Assembly (NCBI RefSeq): GCF_000240165.1
Contig: NC_017586.1
Coordinates: 1,178,001 to 1,242,000, forward strand
Origin: Streptantibioticus cattleyicolor NRRL 8057 = DSM 46488
GTDB lineage: Bacteria; Actinomycetota; Actinomycetes; Streptomycetales; Streptomycetaceae
Length of the DNA: 64,000 nucleotides
Reading direction: 5' to 3'
Position 1 is the first letter of the stretch. Every line of letters begins with the position of its first letter. The notes under the pieces are model-generated. The model was not told where the DNA came from. It did no database searches and saw only the letters and a program-made list of their open reading frames with translations. Made by a program: the position numbers and the translations under genes. Of the stretch, positions 18,062-30,977 are shown piece after piece.

Positions 18062-19285
18062 TCAGTCCTTAAGTGCGGCGAGACCGGGCAGGGTCTTGCC
18101 TTCGAGGTATTCCAGGCTGGCGCCGCCGCCGGTGGAGATGTGGCCGAAGGCGTTCTCGTCGAAGCCCAGGGTGCGTACCGCGGCGGCCGAGTCGCCACCG
18201 CCGACCACGGTGAAGGCGCCGTCGGCCGCGGAGGAGCCGGCCGCGTCGACCAGCGCCTGGGCCACCGCGCGGGTGCCCTCGGCGAAGTCGGGGTGTTCGA
18301 AGACGCCCATCGGACCGTTCCAGAACACCGTGGCCGCGTCGGCCAGTTGGGCGGCGAACAGCTCACGGGTGCGCGGACCGATGTCCAGCCCCTCCAGGTC
18401 CGCGGGGATGGCGTCGGCGGGGACGACCCGCGGGTCGGCGGGGGCCTTGGTCTTCAGGTCCGGGAAGTCGGCGGCGGCGACCACGTCGACCGGCAGCACG
18501 AACTCCACGCCCTTGGCCTTGGCGCGCTCCAGGTATTCGGTGACCGCCGGCACCTGCTCCTCCTGGAGCAGGCTCTTGCCGACCTCGTGGCCCTGGGCCT
18601 TGAGGAAGGTGTACGCCATGCCGCCGCCGATCAGGATGCGGTCGGCCTTCTCCAGCAGGTTGTCGATGACGGCCAGCTTGTCGGAGACCTTGGCGCCGCC
18701 GAGCACCACCACGTAGGGGCGGGTGACGTCCTCGGTGAGCCGCTGGAGCACACCGACCTCGGTGGCGATCAGCCCGCCCGCGGCGTGCGGCAGCCGGGCC
18801 GGCAGGTCGTAGACGGAGGCGTGCTTGCGGTGCACGGCACCGAAGCCGTCGCCCACGTACAGGTCGGCCAGGGTGGCCAACTCGTCGGCGAACGCGCCGC
18901 GTTCGGCGTCGTCCTTGGCGGTCTCACCGGCGTTGAACCGTAGGTTCTCCAGCAGCGTGACCTCGCCGTCGGCCAGGGCGGCGACGGTGGCCTTCGCGCT
19001 GTCCCCGACCGTGTCGGTGGCGAACGTGACCTGCTTGCCGAGGAGTTCGCCCAGCCGTCCGGCGACCGGGCGGAGCGAGAACTGCGGGTCGGGGGCGCCC
19101 TTGGGACGGCCCAGGTGGGAGGCGACGATCACCTTGGCGCCGCGCTCGGCGAGCTTGGCGATGGTCGGTACGGCGGCCCGGATGCGGCCGTCGTCGGTGA
19201 TGTCCTGCCCGGACAGGGGGACGTTGAGGTCGGCGCGGACGAACACCCGCTTGCCCGCGACCGAGAGGTCGTCGATCGTCTTCAT
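18062..19285 (-). CDS. pgk: Phosphoglycerate kinase
   Basis: A 407-residue enzyme that transfers phosphate from 1,3-bisphosphoglycerate to ADP. The N-lobe shows [12 protein letters not shown] and SHLGRPKG; the hinge region [31 protein letters not shown] and the C-terminal [12 protein letters not shown] nucleotide motif are present. AGGAG lies 8 bases before the ATG. It sits between gap and tpiA. A long hairpin just upstream separates it from gap and may be a processing or partial termination site. Confidence 0.97.
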   Translation of the reverse strand: MKTIDDLSVAGKRVFVRADLNVPLSGQDITDDGRIRAAVPTIAKLAERGAKVIVASHLGRPKGAPDPQFSLRPVAGRLGELLGKQVTFATDTVGDSAKATVAALADGEVTLLENLRFNAGETAKDDAERGAFADELATLADLYVGDGFGAVHRKHASVYDLPARLPHAAGGLIATEVGVLQRLTEDVTRPYVVVLGGAKVSDKLAVIDNLLEKADRILIGGGMAYTFLKAQGHEVGKSLLQEEQVPAVTEYLERAKAKGVEFVLPVDVVAAADFPDLKTKAPADPRVVPADAIPADLEGLDIGPRTRELFAAQLADAATVFWNGPMGVFEHPDFAEGTRAVAQALVDAAGSSAADGAFTVVGGGDSAAAVRTLGFDENAFGHISTGGGASLEYLEGKTLPGLAALKD

Positions 19286-19306
19286 GGTGTTGACTCCTGG
19301 GTCATG

Positions 19307-19348
19307 GGTCGGGGCCCGTACGACGCCGGTGTCGTTCGGGCCCCGACC
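19307..19348 (-). other. Long hairpin between gap and pgk
   Basis: Arms of 18 bases (19307-19324 and 19331-19348) pair except for one internal T-T position, around a 6-base loop. The structure ends 21 bases before the pgk ATG and starts 30 bases after the gap stop. It could terminate part of the gap message, protect a processed end, or both. Confidence 0.65.
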
Positions 19349-19378
19349 TTGTACATCGCGCGGTTGCCGACCGTCAGG

Positions 19379-21538
<2,160 letters not shown>

Positions 21539-21548
<10 letters not shown>

Positions 21549-22552
21549 GGGCCGATCCTTCCATGCATCCGAAAAATCCGGTCGTACGCGGCGGCCAACA
21601 GCTCCGGGTCGTGCCGCGGCCCGTCCGGGGCGGCGACCCGGGCCAGTTCGACCGTGCCGCCCAGCCCGGCGGCGGCCCGGTCCAGGCTGTCGCGGTCGGG
21701 TACGGCGGCCTCGTCGGCCAGCACCACGTCGATGGTGAGTTTAGGGGCGTGTCGGACCAAAACCTCCAAGTGACGCTGCGGAGAAAAGCCCGCGGTCTCC
21801 CCCGGCTGCGGGGCGAGGTTGAGGGTGAGGACGCGCCGGGCCCGGGTCTGCGTCAGCGCCTCGGCCAGCTCCGGCACCAGCAGATGGGGGATGACCGAGG
21901 AGAACCAGGAACCGGGGCCGAGCACCACCCAGTCGGCGTCGAGGACGGCCTGCACGGCCTGCGGCACGGCCGGCGGGTCCTGCGGCACCAGCCGGACCTC
22001 GCGCACCTCACCGGGGGTGAGCGCCACCGTGGCCTGGCCGCGTACCGTGCCCACCTCGTCCGGGCGTTCGGGGTCGTGGCCGCGGACGATGGCCTCCAGC
22101 TCCAGCGGGACCGCGGACATCGGCAGCACCCTGCCGTGCGCGCCGAGCAGGCGGCCCACCCACTCCAGCGCCGCCACCGGGTCGCCGAGCTGCTCCCACA
22201 GCGCGACGATGAGCAGGTTGCCGACCGCGTGGCCGTGCATCTCACCCTTACTGGTGAACCGGTGCTGGATCACCTTGGACCAGGTGCGCCCCCATTCGTC
22301 GTCACCGCACAGGGCGGCGAGCGCCTTGCGCAGGTCGCCGGGGGGCAGCACGCCGAGCTCGTCGCGGAGCCGGCCGCTGGAGCCGCCGTCGTCGGCCACG
22401 GTGACCACCGCGGTGAGGTCCTGGGTTATCCGGCGCAGCGCGGCCAGCGAGGCCGACAGCCCGTGGCCGCCGCCGAGCGCCACCACCTTGGGGGTGGCGC
22501 CGAGGCGGCGTACGCTGCGGCGCATCCGGCGCGCGTTCCTGGTGCGGATCAC
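21539..22552 (-). CDS. yvcK: Gluconeogenesis factor YvcK/CofD-like protein
   Basis: A 337-residue protein of the CofD/YvcK family, which binds UDP-sugars and is needed in other bacteria for growth on gluconeogenic carbon and for cell-wall homeostasis. Conserved parts are [52 protein letters not shown] and [17 protein letters not shown]. The first glycine loop reads GGGHGL where many relatives have GGGTGL or GGGMGL. The GTG at 22552 overlaps the rapZ stop (GTGA), and the stop overlaps the first codons of whiA by 10 bases. An alternative start a few codons downstream cannot be excluded. Confidence 0.93.
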
Positions 22553-23472
22553 TCGCGCCCCATGTCGCGATGGACGACCACGGTCTCGACGCCGTCCGAG
22601 GAGAGGCGGCGGGCCAGCCGCTCCGACATCGCGACGCTGCGGTGCTTGCCGCCGGTGCAGCCGACGGCGATGGTCACGTAGCGCTTGCCCTCGCGGCGGT
22701 AGCCGGCCGCGATGATGTGCAGCAGTTCGGCGTAGCGGTCCAGGAACTCCTTGGCGCCGGGCTGGTTGAAGACGTAGGTGGCCACCTCGTCGTTGAGCCC
22801 GGTGTAGGGGCGCAGCTCTGGCACCCAGTGCGGGTTGGGCAGGAAGCGGCAGTCGACCACCAGGTCGGCGTCGACGGGCAGGCCGTACTTGTAGCCGAAC
22901 GACATGACGGTGGCCCGCAGTTCGGGCTCCTCCTCACCGGCGAACTGGGCGTCCATCTTGGCGCGCAGCTCGTGCACGTTGAGGCTGGAGGTGTCGATCA
23001 CCAGGTCGGCCTCGCCGCGCAGTTCGCGCAGGAGGTCGCGTTCCTGGGCGATGCCGTCGACGATGCGCCCGTCGCCCTGGAGGGGGTGCGGGCGGCGCAC
23101 CGACTCGAAGCGGCGCACCAGGGCGTCGTCGGATGCCTCCAGGAACAGGACGCGCCGCTTGACGTTGCGGGTGTCGAGGTCGGCGAGGGATTCCCGCAGG
23201 TTGTCGAAGAACCGCCGGCCGCGGACGTCCACCACGACGGCGATCCGCGCGACGTTGCCCTGGGAGCGGGCGCCGAGGTCGACCATGGTGGGGATGAGGG
23301 CGGGCGGCAGGTTGTCCACCACGAACCAGCCGAGGTCCTCCAGGCACTTGGCGGCCGTACTGCGCCCGGCCCCGGACATGCCCGAGATGATCACCAGTTC
23401 GGGGATGGCCTCCGCTGCCTCGCCCGCTCCGCCGGTACTCACGTGTGCTCCGTCTCCGTGGGTCTCGCTCAT
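22549..23472 (-). CDS. rapZ: RNase adapter protein RapZ (P-loop nucleotide-binding)
   Basis: A 307-residue RapZ/YvcJ family protein. The Walker A loop is [14 protein letters not shown] near residue 30, the middle has [15 protein letters not shown] and [18 protein letters not shown], and the C-terminal domain has [15 protein letters not shown] and [19 protein letters not shown]. In enterobacteria RapZ controls glmS mRNA through RNase E; in streptomycetes its role is not settled. The ATG overlaps the uvrC stop (ATGA) and the stop overlaps the yvcK GTG (GTGA). Confidence 0.95.
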   Translation of the reverse strand: MSETHGDGAHVSTGGAGEAAEAIPELVIISGMSGAGRSTAAKCLEDLGWFVVDNLPPALIPTMVDLGARSQGNVARIAVVVDVRGRRFFDNLRESLADLDTRNVKRRVLFLEASDDALVRRFESVRRPHPLQGDGRIVDGIAQERDLLRELRGEADLVIDTSSLNVHELRAKMDAQFAGEEEPELRATVMSFGYKYGLPVDADLVVDCRFLPNPHWVPELRPYTGLNDEVATYVFNQPGAKEFLDRYAELLHIIAAGYRREGKRYVTIAVGCTGGKHRSVAMSERLARRLSSDGVETVVVHRDMGRE

Positions 23473-25562
23473 GGTTCCTGTCCCCGTTCCTCCCCCGGCC
23501 GGGCCGGGGCGTCCGGGACGTGCTCTCCGGTGGCCGCCCCCTCGTCGTCCATGATCTCTCCAGTCGCGGTGTTGACTGCGGGAACGGGGGGTGAAGCCTG
23601 GGCGAGCGCGGCGGCCACCGACTCGGCGGTGGTGCGGCCTATGCCCGGTACTTCGCAGATCTGCTCGATGGTGGCGGCGCGCAGGCGCTTGAGGGAGCCG
23701 AAGTGTTTCAGCAGCGCCTTGCGGCGGGTCTCGCCGAGGCCGGGCACCGTGTCCAGGGCGCCGGTGCGCATCGACTTGGAGCGCTTGCCGCGCTGGTAGC
23801 CGATGGCGAACCGGTGGGCCTCGTCCCGGACGCGTTGCAGCAGGTAGAGGCCCTCGCTGGTGCGCGGCAGGATCACCGGGTCGTCCTCGCCGGGCAGCCA
23901 GACCTCCTCCAGCCGCTTGGCCAGGCCGCAGACGGCGACGTCGGTCACCCCCAGCTCGTCCAGGGCCCGCTGGGCGGCGGCGACCTGGGGCGCTCCGCCG
24001 TCGACGACGACGAGCTGCGGGGGGTAGGCGAACCTGCGGGGGCGGCCGGTCTCCGGGTCGACGGGGCCGGCCGGGCCCTCCTCGCCGGGGTGGAGCGCGG
24101 CGTCCGGCGCCGGGAGCGCGGCGGCGTCCGGCGGTCCGGGCTCGTCCCACTCGCCGGTGCGCTGCTTCTCCGCGAGGTAGCGGCGGAAGCGCCGGGAGAC
24201 CACTTCGTGCATGGCGCGTACGTCGTCCTGGCCGGCGAACGACTTGATCTGGAAGCGCCGGTATTCGCTCCTGCGGGCCAGGCCGTCCTCGAAGACGACC
24301 ATGGAGGCGACCACGTCGTCGCCCTGGAGGTGGGAGATGTCGAAGCACTCGATGCGCAGCGGCGCGGTCTGCAGGCCGAGCGCCTCGGTGATCTCCTCCA
24401 GCGCGCGGGAACGGGTGGTCAGGTCGGAGGCGCGCCTGGTCTTGTGGAGCGCCAGCGCCTGCTGGGCGTTGCGTTCCACGGTGGCCATCAGGTCCTTCTT
24501 GTCGCCGCGCTGCGGGATGCGCAGCGCCACCTGGGAGCCGCGGCGTCCGGCGAGCCACTGCGCGACCGGCTCGACCGGGTCGGGCAGCGCGGGCACCAAC
24601 ACCTCCTTGGGGACCGCGTCCCCGCTCTCCTCGCCGTACAGCTGCTGGAGCGCGTGCTCCACCAGCCCGGCGGTGTCGACCGCCTCGACCTTGTCGGTGA
24701 CCCAGCCGCGCTGGCCGCGGACCCGGCCGCCGCGGACGTGGAAGATCTGCACCGCGGCTTCGAGTTCGTCCTGGGCCACCGCGATCAGGTCGGCGTCGGT
24801 GGCGTCGGCGAGGACGACGGCGTTCTTCTCCATGGCGCGTTTGAGCGCCTCGATGTCGTCGCGCAGCCGGGCGGCCTTCTCGTACTCCATCGTGGCCGCC
24901 GCCTCCTGCATCTGCTTCTCCAGCCGGCGCAGGTGGGTGCCGGTGCGGCCGGCCATGAAGTCGCAGAATTCCTCGGCGAGTTCGCGGTGGTCCTCGGGGG
25001 AGATCCGGCCGACGCAGGGCGCGGAGCACTTGCCGATGTAGCCGAGCAGACAGGGGCGGCCGATCTGCTCGGAGCGCTTGAAGACCCCGGCGGAGCAGGT
25101 GCGGACCGGGAAGACCCGCAGCAGCAGGTCGACGGTCTCGCGGATGGCCCAGGCGTGCGCGTACGGGCCGAAGTAGCGCACGCCCTTGCGCTTGGGGCCG
25201 CGCATGACCTGGACCCGGGGGAACTTCTCGCCCATGGTGACGGCGAGCGAGGGATAGCTCTTGTCGTCGCGGTACTTGACGTTGAAGCGGGGGTCGAACT
25301 CCTTGATCCAGGAGTACTCCAGCTGCAGCGCCTCCACCTCGGTGGTGACCACCGTCCACTCCACGGAGGCGGCGGTGGTCACCATCGTCCGGGTGCGCGG
25401 GTGGAGGTTGGCGATGTCCTGGAAGTACGACGACAGCCGCTGCCGCAGGCTCTTGGCCTTGCCCACGTAGACGACGCGGCCGTGCTGGTCGCGGAATTTG
25501 TAGACCCCGGGCGAGTCGGGGATCTGCCCCGGTTTCGGGCGGTAGCTGGAGGGGTCGGCCAT
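23469..25562 (-). CDS. uvrC: Excinuclease ABC subunit C
   Basis: A 697-residue UvrC, the nuclease of nucleotide excision repair that cuts on both sides of a lesion marked by UvrAB. Domains in order: GIY-YIG nuclease ([20 protein letters not shown], about residues 17-95), a Cys cluster ([21 protein letters not shown]), the UvrB-binding UVR motif ([20 protein letters not shown]), the RNase H-like second nuclease ([17 protein letters not shown] and [10 protein letters not shown]), and a C-terminal helix-hairpin-helix pair ([30 protein letters not shown]). A Pro/Ala/Glu-rich insert lies near residue 470 and a low-complexity tail follows the last domain. It is the first gene of the chain leading to whiA. 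Confidence 0.97.
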   Translation of the reverse strand: MADPSSYRPKPGQIPDSPGVYKFRDQHGRVVYVGKAKSLRQRLSSYFQDIANLHPRTRTMVTTAASVEWTVVTTEVEALQLEYSWIKEFDPRFNVKYRDDKSYPSLAVTMGEKFPRVQVMRGPKRKGVRYFGPYAHAWAIRETVDLLLRVFPVRTCSAGVFKRSEQIGRPCLLGYIGKCSAPCVGRISPEDHRELAEEFCDFMAGRTGTHLRRLEKQMQEAAATMEYEKAARLRDDIEALKRAMEKNAVVLADATDADLIAVAQDELEAAVQIFHVRGGRVRGQRGWVTDKVEAVDTAGLVEHALQQLYGEESGDAVPKEVLVPALPDPVEPVAQWLAGRRGSQVALRIPQRGDKKDLMATVERNAQQALALHKTRRASDLTTRSRALEEITEALGLQTAPLRIECFDISHLQGDDVVASMVVFEDGLARRSEYRRFQIKSFAGQDDVRAMHEVVSRRFRRYLAEKQRTGEWDEPGPPDAAALPAPDAALHPGEEGPAGPVDPETGRPRRFAYPPQLVVVDGGAPQVAAAQRALDELGVTDVAVCGLAKRLEEVWLPGEDDPVILPRTSEGLYLLQRVRDEAHRFAIGYQRGKRSKSMRTGALDTVPGLGETRRKALLKHFGSLKRLRAATIEQICEVPGIGRTTAESVAAALAQASPPVPAVNTATGEIMDDEGAATGEHVPDAPARPGEERGQEP

Positions 25563-25644
25563 GGTTTCACCCTACTGGTGGGGACCGACGATCCGTGCGC
25601 GGGCGGGCACGGAGCCGGTCGCCCGGTGGCGCCGGTCCGCCGGG

Positions 25645-26055
25645 TCAGCCCTGGGCGCCGCCGGCGATCAGCTTGCCGCCGCGGACCCGTACCGGGACGG
25701 TGTCCAGCGGGGCGTCGGCGGGGCCCTGCACCACGGCGCCGGTGGCGGTGTTGAAACGGCTGCCGTGGCACGGGCAGGTGACCACGCCGTGGCTGTCGAC
25801 GTTGCCGCCGACCACGCACCCCTGGTGGGTGCAGCGGGCGCTGAACGCCTTGAAGGAGCCCTTGGCCGGCTGGGCCACGATCACCCGCTGCTCGGGGAAG
25901 ACCTTGGCGCCGCCGACCGGCACCTGCTCCGGGCTGCCGAGGTCGGTCTCGGGCATCGGCTTGGGGCCGCCGCAGGCGCTCAGCCCCAGGCAGGCCACCG
26001 AGGCGACGGCGGCCGACTGGAGCACGGTGCGGCGGGTTGCGGGGTGGTCGGACAT
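25645..26055 (-). CDS. Rieske [2Fe-2S] lipoprotein, Tat-exported
   Basis: A 136-residue secreted Rieske protein. The N-terminus has a twin-arginine motif (ATRRTVLQ, Arg 8-9), a hydrophobic stretch and a lipobox LSAC with Cys 28, so it should be folded in the cytoplasm and anchored outside. Cluster ligands are C75-x-H77 and C94-x-x-H97 (CTHQGC and CPCHGS), with C80 and C96 as the likely disulfide. The electron partner is not visible. It is flanked by uvrC and uvrA but is not obviously co-transcribed with uvrA, because a strong hairpin separates them. Confidence 0.92.
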   Translation of the reverse strand: MSDHPATRRTVLQSAAVASVACLGLSACGGPKPMPETDLGSPEQVPVGGAKVFPEQRVIVAQPAKGSFKAFSARCTHQGCVVGGNVDSHGVVTCPCHGSRFNTATGAVVQGPADAPLDTVPVRVRGGKLIAGGAQG

Positions 26056-26091
26056 GGTGGTCTCCGGGCTCGGTACGTGGTCCCTGTCGGG

Positions 26092-26121
26092 GCCGCGCCC
26101 CGCCGGGTGGCGGGGCGCGGC
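26092..26121 (-). terminator. Terminator hairpin after uvrA
   Basis: Perfect 13-base arms (26092-26104 and 26109-26121) with a 4-base loop, between the uvrA stop and the start of the Rieske gene. Confidence 0.85.
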
Positions 26122-26167
26122 GCCTACGTACCCTACGTGGCCGGCGTGCCGGGCCCGGAGCCGCCGG

Positions 26168-29100
26168 TCACCCCTTGCCGCTGGTGCGCTTGCGGGTCGC
26201 GGCGGCCTTGCCCGCCGGGCCGCCGGAGGCCGTCTTGGCCGCCGTGGTGCGGCTGGTGGCCGTCTTGCGGGCGGTGCCGCGGGCGGCGGCGACCTGCTTG
26301 GCCGGGGCCTTGCGGGTGCCGCGCCTGGGGGCGGACGGGGTGGCGTCGCTGACCCGCTCGCCCAGGATGTCCCGCAGGAACTTGCCGGTGTGGCTGGCCG
26401 GGACCGCCGCGACCTGCTCGGGGGTGCCCTCGGCGACCACCAGGCCGCCGCCGTTGCCGCCCTCGGGGCCCATGTCGACGATCCAGTCGGCGGTCTTGAT
26501 CACGTCGAGGTTGTGCTCGATCACGATCACCGTGTTGCCCTTGTCGACCAGGCCGGACAGAACGGTGATCAGCTTGCTGATGTCCTCGAAGTGCAGACCG
26601 GTGGTGGGCTCGTCCAGCACGTAGACGGTGCGTCCGGTGGAGCGCTTCTGCAGCTCGCTGGCGAGCTTGACCCGCTGGGCCTCGCCGCCGGAGAGGGTGG
26701 GCGCGCTCTGCCCGAGGCGTACGTAGCCCAGGCCGACGTCGTTGAGGGTGCGCAGGTGGCGGGCGATCGCGGGGACCGCCTCGAAGAACTCCAGCGCCTC
26801 CTCGATCGGCATGTCGAGCACCTCGGCGATGGACTTGCCCTTGTAGTGGACCTCCAGCGTCTCCCGGTTGTAGCGGGCGCCGTGGCAGACCTCGCAGGGG
26901 ACGTAGACGTCCGGCAGGAAGTTCATCTCGATCTTGATGGTGCCGTCACCGGAGCAGTTCTCGCAGCGACCGCCCTTGACGTTGAAGGAGAACCGGCCCG
27001 GCAGGTAGCCGCGGACCTTGGCCTCCATCGTCTCGGCGAAGAGCTTGCGGATGTGGTCGAAGACACCGGTGTAGGTGGCCGGGTTGGACCGCGGGGTGCG
27101 GCCGATCGGCGACTGGTCGACGTGGACCACCTTGTCCACCAGGTCGTCGCCGTCCACCCGGGTGTGGCGTCCCGGCACCGCCCGGGCGCCGTTGAGCTCC
27201 CGCGCCAGGTGGGTGTAGAGGATGTCGTTGACCAGCGTGGACTTGCCGGATCCGGAGACCCCGGTGACCGCGGTGAAGACGCCGAGCGGGAAGGAGACGG
27301 AGATGTCCCGCAGGTTGTTCTCCCGGGCGCCGTGGACCGTCAGCTTCCGCTCGCCGTCCACCGGCCGGCGCTGCTCGGGCACCGGGATCGCGCGCTTGCC
27401 GGACAGATACTGACCGGTCAGCGACTCGTCGTTGGCCAGCAGCTCGGCGAGCGAGCCGGAGTGGACCACCTTGCCGCCGTGTTCCCCGGCGCCGGGGCCG
27501 ATGTCGACCACCCAGTCGGAGGTGCGGATGGTGTCCTCGTCGTGCTCGACCACGATCAGGGTGTTGCCCAGGTCGCGCAGGCGGACCAGGGTCTCGATCA
27601 GCCGGTGGTTGTCGCGCTGGTGGAGGCCGATGGAGGGCTCGTCCAGCACGTACAACACGCCGACCAGGCCGGAGCCGATCTGGGTGGCGAGGCGGATGCG
27701 CTGGGCCTCGCCGCCGGACAGGGTGCCGGCCGCGCGGCTGAGCGAGAGGTAGTCCAGGCCGACGTCGACCAGGAACCGCAGCCGTTCGTTGACCTCCTTG
27801 AGCACCCGCTCGGCGATGGTCTTCTCACGCGGGGTGAGGGTGAGCGAGCGGAGGAACTCCGCGCAGTCGCTGATGGACATCGCCGAGACCTCGGCGATGG
27901 ACTTCTCCGCGACGGTGACGGCGAGCACGATGGGCTTGAGCCGGGTGCCCTCGCAGGTGGGGCAGGGCACCTCGCGCATGTAGCCCTCGAAGCGCTCCCG
28001 GCTGGCGTCGGACTCGGCCTCGGAGTGGCGGCGGCGCACGAACGGGATGGCCCCCTCGAACGCCGTGGTGTACGAGCGCTCCCGCCCGTAGCGGTTGCGG
28101 TAGCTGACCTGGATCTGCGTCTTGTGGCCGCCCAGCAGTGCCTTCTTGGCCCGCTGCGGCAGCCCGTTCCAGGGGATGTCGGTGCGGAAGCCCAGCTCGC
28201 CGGCGAGGGCGCCGACCAGGCGGGCGAAGTAGTCGCGGGTGTGGCCGAGCGACCAGGGGGCGATGGCCCCCTCGTCCAGCGACTTCTCCTCGTCCGGGAC
28301 GATCAGCTCGGGGTCGACCTCCATGCGGGTGCCGATGCCGGTGCAGTCGGGGCAGGCGCCGAACGGCGAGTTGAAGGAGAAGGAACGGGGCTCCAGCTCC
28401 TCGAAGGAGAGGTCGTCGTAGGGGCAGTAGAGGTGCTCGGAGAACATCCGCTCGCGCTGCGGATCGTCCTCGGGCAGGTCGACGAAGTCCAGCACGACCA
28501 TGCCGCCGGAGAGGCCCAGGGCCGTCTCCACCGAGTCGGTCAGCCGCCGCTTGGCGCTGCCCTTGACGGTGAGGCGGTCGACGACCACCTCGATGGTGTG
28601 CTTCTCCTGCTTCTTCAGCTTGGGCGGCTCGGTGAGGTGGACGATGACGCCGTCCACCCGGGCCCGGCTGTAGCCCTTGGTCTGCAGGTCGGCGAAGAGG
28701 TCGACGTACTCGCCCTTGCGCTCGCGCACCAGCGGGGCGAGCACCTGGAAGCGGCTGCCCTCCTCCAGCTCCAGCACCCGGTCGACGATGGCCTGCGGCG
28801 ACTGCCGGGAGATCGGCCGACGGCACTCGGGGCAGTGCGGCTTGCCGATGCGGGCGAAGAGCAGCCGCAGGTAGTCGTAGACCTCGGTGATGGTGCCGAC
28901 GGTGGAGCGCGGGTTGCGCGAGGTGGACTTCTGGTCGATGGAGACCGCGGGCGAGAGCCCCTCGATGAAGTCGACGTCCGGCTTGTCCATCTGGCCGAGG
29001 AACTGCCGGGCGTACGAGGAGAGCGACTCGACGTAGCGACGCTGCCCCTCGGCGAAGATCGTGTCGAACGCCAGGGACGACTTGCCGGATCCGGACAGAC

Positions 29101-29194
29101 CCGTGAAGACGATGAGGGAGTCCCGGGGCAGGTCCAGCGAGACGTTCTTGAGGTTGTGTTCGCGAGCGCCGCGGACGGTGAGTCGATCGGCCAC
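26168..29194 (-). CDS. uvrA: Excinuclease ABC subunit A
   Basis: A 1008-residue UvrA, the damage-recognising ABC ATPase of nucleotide excision repair. The first half has Walker [21 protein letters not shown], the zinc modules around CPECRRP and CPDCTGIGT, and signature [14 protein letters not shown]; the second half has [15 protein letters not shown], the zinc finger CENCSGDG...PCEVCHG, and [15 protein letters not shown] with [15 protein letters not shown]. The last 60 or so residues are an Ala/Lys/Thr/Arg-rich tail ([31 protein letters not shown]) resembling histone-like tails. The start is the GTG at 29194 giving [17 protein letters not shown]. No PafBC-type damage promoter was found upstream. 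Confidence 0.97.
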   Translation of the reverse strand: MADRLTVRGAREHNLKNVSLDLPRDSLIVFTGLSGSGKSSLAFDTIFAEGQRRYVESLSSYARQFLGQMDKPDVDFIEGLSPAVSIDQKSTSRNPRSTVGTITEVYDYLRLLFARIGKPHCPECRRPISRQSPQAIVDRVLELEEGSRFQVLAPLVRERKGEYVDLFADLQTKGYSRARVDGVIVHLTEPPKLKKQEKHTIEVVVDRLTVKGSAKRRLTDSVETALGLSGGMVVLDFVDLPEDDPQRERMFSEHLYCPYDDLSFEELEPRSFSFNSPFGACPDCTGIGTRMEVDPELIVPDEEKSLDEGAIAPWSLGHTRDYFARLVGALAGELGFRTDIPWNGLPQRAKKALLGGHKTQIQVSYRNRYGRERSYTTAFEGAIPFVRRRHSEAESDASRERFEGYMREVPCPTCEGTRLKPIVLAVTVAEKSIAEVSAMSISDCAEFLRSLTLTPREKTIAERVLKEVNERLRFLVDVGLDYLSLSRAAGTLSGGEAQRIRLATQIGSGLVGVLYVLDEPSIGLHQRDNHRLIETLVRLRDLGNTLIVVEHDEDTIRTSDWVVDIGPGAGEHGGKVVHSGSLAELLANDESLTGQYLSGKRAIPVPEQRRPVDGERKLTVHGARENNLRDISVSFPLGVFTAVTGVSGSGKSTLVNDILYTHLARELNGARAVPGRHTRVDGDDLVDKVVHVDQSPIGRTPRSNPATYTGVFDHIRKLFAETMEAKVRGYLPGRFSFNVKGGRCENCSGDGTIKIEMNFLPDVYVPCEVCHGARYNRETLEVHYKGKSIAEVLDMPIEEALEFFEAVPAIARHLRTLNDVGLGYVRLGQSAPTLSGGEAQRVKLASELQKRSTGRTVYVLDEPTTGLHFEDISKLITVLSGLVDKGNTVIVIEHNLDVIKTADWIVDMGPEGGNGGGLVVAEGTPEQVAAVPASHTGKFLRDILGERVSDATPSAPRRGTRKAPAKQVAAARGTARKTATSRTTAAKTASGGPAGKAAATRKRTSGKG

Positions 29195-29510
29195 GCCGGT
29201 CCGTACCTTTCGTAGAAAACGGAGGGCAACGCCCTGGTGGAGACGGGCAGGCCCCCTGCGATCGGAGGGTGGCGCCCCCTGGAGTCCCCCAGCCAGCGTA
29301 ACCGGGGTGCCTGCCGCTCTCGTGGTCGTTGCGGGGAATCCAGCCGTTGCCGGAGGGCGGACGGGGGCCGCCCGGCGGTGACGTGCTGCTGCCGTGCCCT
29401 CCCGAGCCTATAGCACGCGTATTCGATTTTCGGCCGACAGTCGCCAGGTTCACCCGGTCGAGTGAGGAGCGCTAGCGTCGGAGACGGAACATCGATCAAG
29501 GAGGCTGCAC
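29195..29510. other. Divergent intergenic region between uvrA and the maleylpyruvate isomerase-type gene
   Basis: 316 bases without a gene. An AT-richer segment at about 29405-29440 contains minus-strand TATAGGCT, a possible -10 for uvrA; the -35 is unclear. I see no actinobacterial LexA box (GAAC-N4-GTTC). Confidence 0.4.
29449..29478 (+). promoter_or_regulatory. Promoter for the maleylpyruvate isomerase-type gene
   Basis: TTCACC (29449-29454), an 18-base spacer and TAGCGT (29473-29478), with AAGGAGG and the GTG start following at 29511. Confidence 0.5.
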
Positions 29511-30245
29511 GTGTCCGTCCAACGCCCCGATCCCGCCGCCGACGCGGACGCCGTCCGGCGTGCCACGCAAGAGCTGATCGACGCGGTCTCCGCGCTGCCC
29601 GCCGAGTCCGTCGGCGAGCCCTCGCTGCTCCCGGGCTGGACCCGCGGCCACGTCCTGACCCACCTGGCGCGCAACGCCGACGCCATGGTGAACCTCCTCA
29701 CCTGGGCCCGCACCGGCGTGGAGACGCCGATGTACGCCGACGAGGAGACCCGGAACAAGGACATCGAGGAGGGCGCCGGCCGGCCGCTCACCGAGCACCT
29801 GGACGACCTGCGCACCTCCGCGCGGCGCCTGGCCGACGCCATCGGGGCGATGTCCGCCACCGACTGGGCCGCCCAGGTGCGCACCCGGCAGAACGTGGTC
29901 AAGCCCGCCGCCGAGCTGCCCGACCGGCGGGTGGCCGAACTGCGGCTGCACCTCGTCGACCTCGGCATCGGCTACACCTGCCGCGACCTGCCCGCCGACT
30001 TCGCCGCCCGGGAACTGGCGACACGGGTGGACAACCTCGTCGGCCGCGAGGGTATTCCCGCCATCGAGGTGCACGACGCCGAGAGCGGTGAGCGGTGGGA
30101 GATCGGCGCCGCCGAGGAGCCCGAGCTGACCGTCACCGGCCCCACCCGCGCCCTGCTCGCCTGGGTCACCGGCCGGGCCGGCGCCGAGGAGCTGACCACC
30201 ACGCCCGCGCACAAGTCCCTTCCCGCGCTCCCCCCGCTAGGGTGA
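29511..30245 (+). CDS. Maleylpyruvate isomerase family mycothiol-dependent enzyme
   Basis: A 244-residue DinB-like four-helix protein of the mycothiol-dependent maleylpyruvate isomerase family. The metal-site region LLPGWTRGHVLTHLARNADA (His 47 and 51) and the later ELRLHLVDLGIGY supply the expected histidines; the C-terminal part (ELTVTGPTRALLAWVTGRAG) is the sterol-carrier-like domain of the family. These proteins use mycothiol in isomerisation or detoxification; the substrate here is unknown. AAGGAGG lies 7 bases before the GTG. It is followed immediately by the hydrolase gene, within which GTGA and ATG starts lie at its stop. Confidence 0.9.
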   Translation: MSVQRPDPAADADAVRRATQELIDAVSALPAESVGEPSLLPGWTRGHVLTHLARNADAMVNLLTWARTGVETPMYADEETRNKDIEEGAGRPLTEHLDDLRTSARRLADAIGAMSATDWAAQVRTRQNVVKPAAELPDRRVAELRLHLVDLGIGYTCRDLPADFAARELATRVDNLVGREGIPAIEVHDAESGERWEIGAAEEPELTVTGPTRALLAWVTGRAGAEELTTTPAHKSLPALPPLG

Positions 30246-30250
30246 CCGCC

Positions 30251-30904
30251 ATGTCGTACACCGGAGCAGTGAAGGTCGGCGGAACACCCGACGTGCACGA
30301 ACTCACCGACCTGATGATCACCAAGGTCGCGGTAGGCCCCATGGACAACAACGCCTACCTGCTGCGCTGCCGGAACACCGGCGAGCAACTGCTGATCGAC
30401 GCGGCCAACGACGCCGCCACCCTGCTGGAGGTGATCGGCCCGGACGGACTGGCCTCCGTCGTCACCACGCACCGCCACGGCGACCACTGGCAGGCGCTGG
30501 CCGAGGTGGTCGCGGCCACCGGCGCCCGCACCTACGCCGGCCGCCACGACGCGGAGGGCGTCCCGGTACCGACCGACGTCCTCGTGGACGACGGCGACAC
30601 CGTACGGGTGGGCCGGGTCGAGCTGACCGCCCGCCACCTGGTCGGCCACACCCCGGGCAGCATCGCCCTGGTCTACGACGACCCGCACGGGCACCCGCAC
30701 GTCTTCACCGGCGACTGCCTCTTCCCCGGCGGTCCCGGCCGGACGACGAACCCGGAGGAGTTCACCTCGCTCATGGACGGGCTGGAGGCCAAGCTCTTCG
30801 GCGTCCTGCCGGACGAGGCGTGGATCTACCCCGGGCACGGCAACGACACCACGCTGGGCGCCGAGCGTCCGCATCTGGCGGAGTGGCGCGAACGCGGCTG
30901 GTGA
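30251..30904 (+). CDS. MBL-fold metallo-hydrolase (glyoxalase II-like)
   Basis: A 217-residue metallo-beta-lactamase-fold hydrolase. The zinc motif is THRHGDHW (His 74, His 76, Asp 78, His 79), with later ligands in LVGHTPGSIAL, TGDCLFPGGPGRT and IYPGHGNDTTLG. The small size and motif order fit a glyoxalase II-like thioesterase. Pairing with a mycothiol-dependent enzyme suggests it may act on a mycothiol thioester, which is inference. An alternative GTG start at 30242 would overlap the previous stop as GTGA; I prefer the ATG at 30251. A strong hairpin follows. Confidence 0.9.
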   Translation: MSYTGAVKVGGTPDVHELTDLMITKVAVGPMDNNAYLLRCRNTGEQLLIDAANDAATLLEVIGPDGLASVVTTHRHGDHWQALAEVVAATGARTYAGRHDAEGVPVPTDVLVDDGDTVRVGRVELTARHLVGHTPGSIALVYDDPHGHPHVFTGDCLFPGGPGRTTNPEEFTSLMDGLEAKLFGVLPDEAWIYPGHGNDTTLGAERPHLAEWRERGW

Positions 30905-30916
30905 GCACCGCGGAGG

Positions 30917-30965
30917 ACGGCGGCGCCCGCCGGCGCGTACGGACACGCCCGGCGGGCGCCGCCGT
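30917..30965. terminator. Bidirectional terminator hairpin
   Basis: Perfect 17-base arms (30917-30933 and 30949-30965) with a 15-base loop, placed between two convergent genes (stops at 30904 and 30978). It can serve both. Confidence 0.9.
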
Positions 30966-30977
30966 TCCCGCCGACGG

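Noticed and set aside
18990-19013. TGTCGGTG within pgk and similar copies within ctaA, ctaB and sufB.
   Set aside because: All lack the -10 at the correct spacing; TGTCGGTG is common in GC-rich coding sequence.
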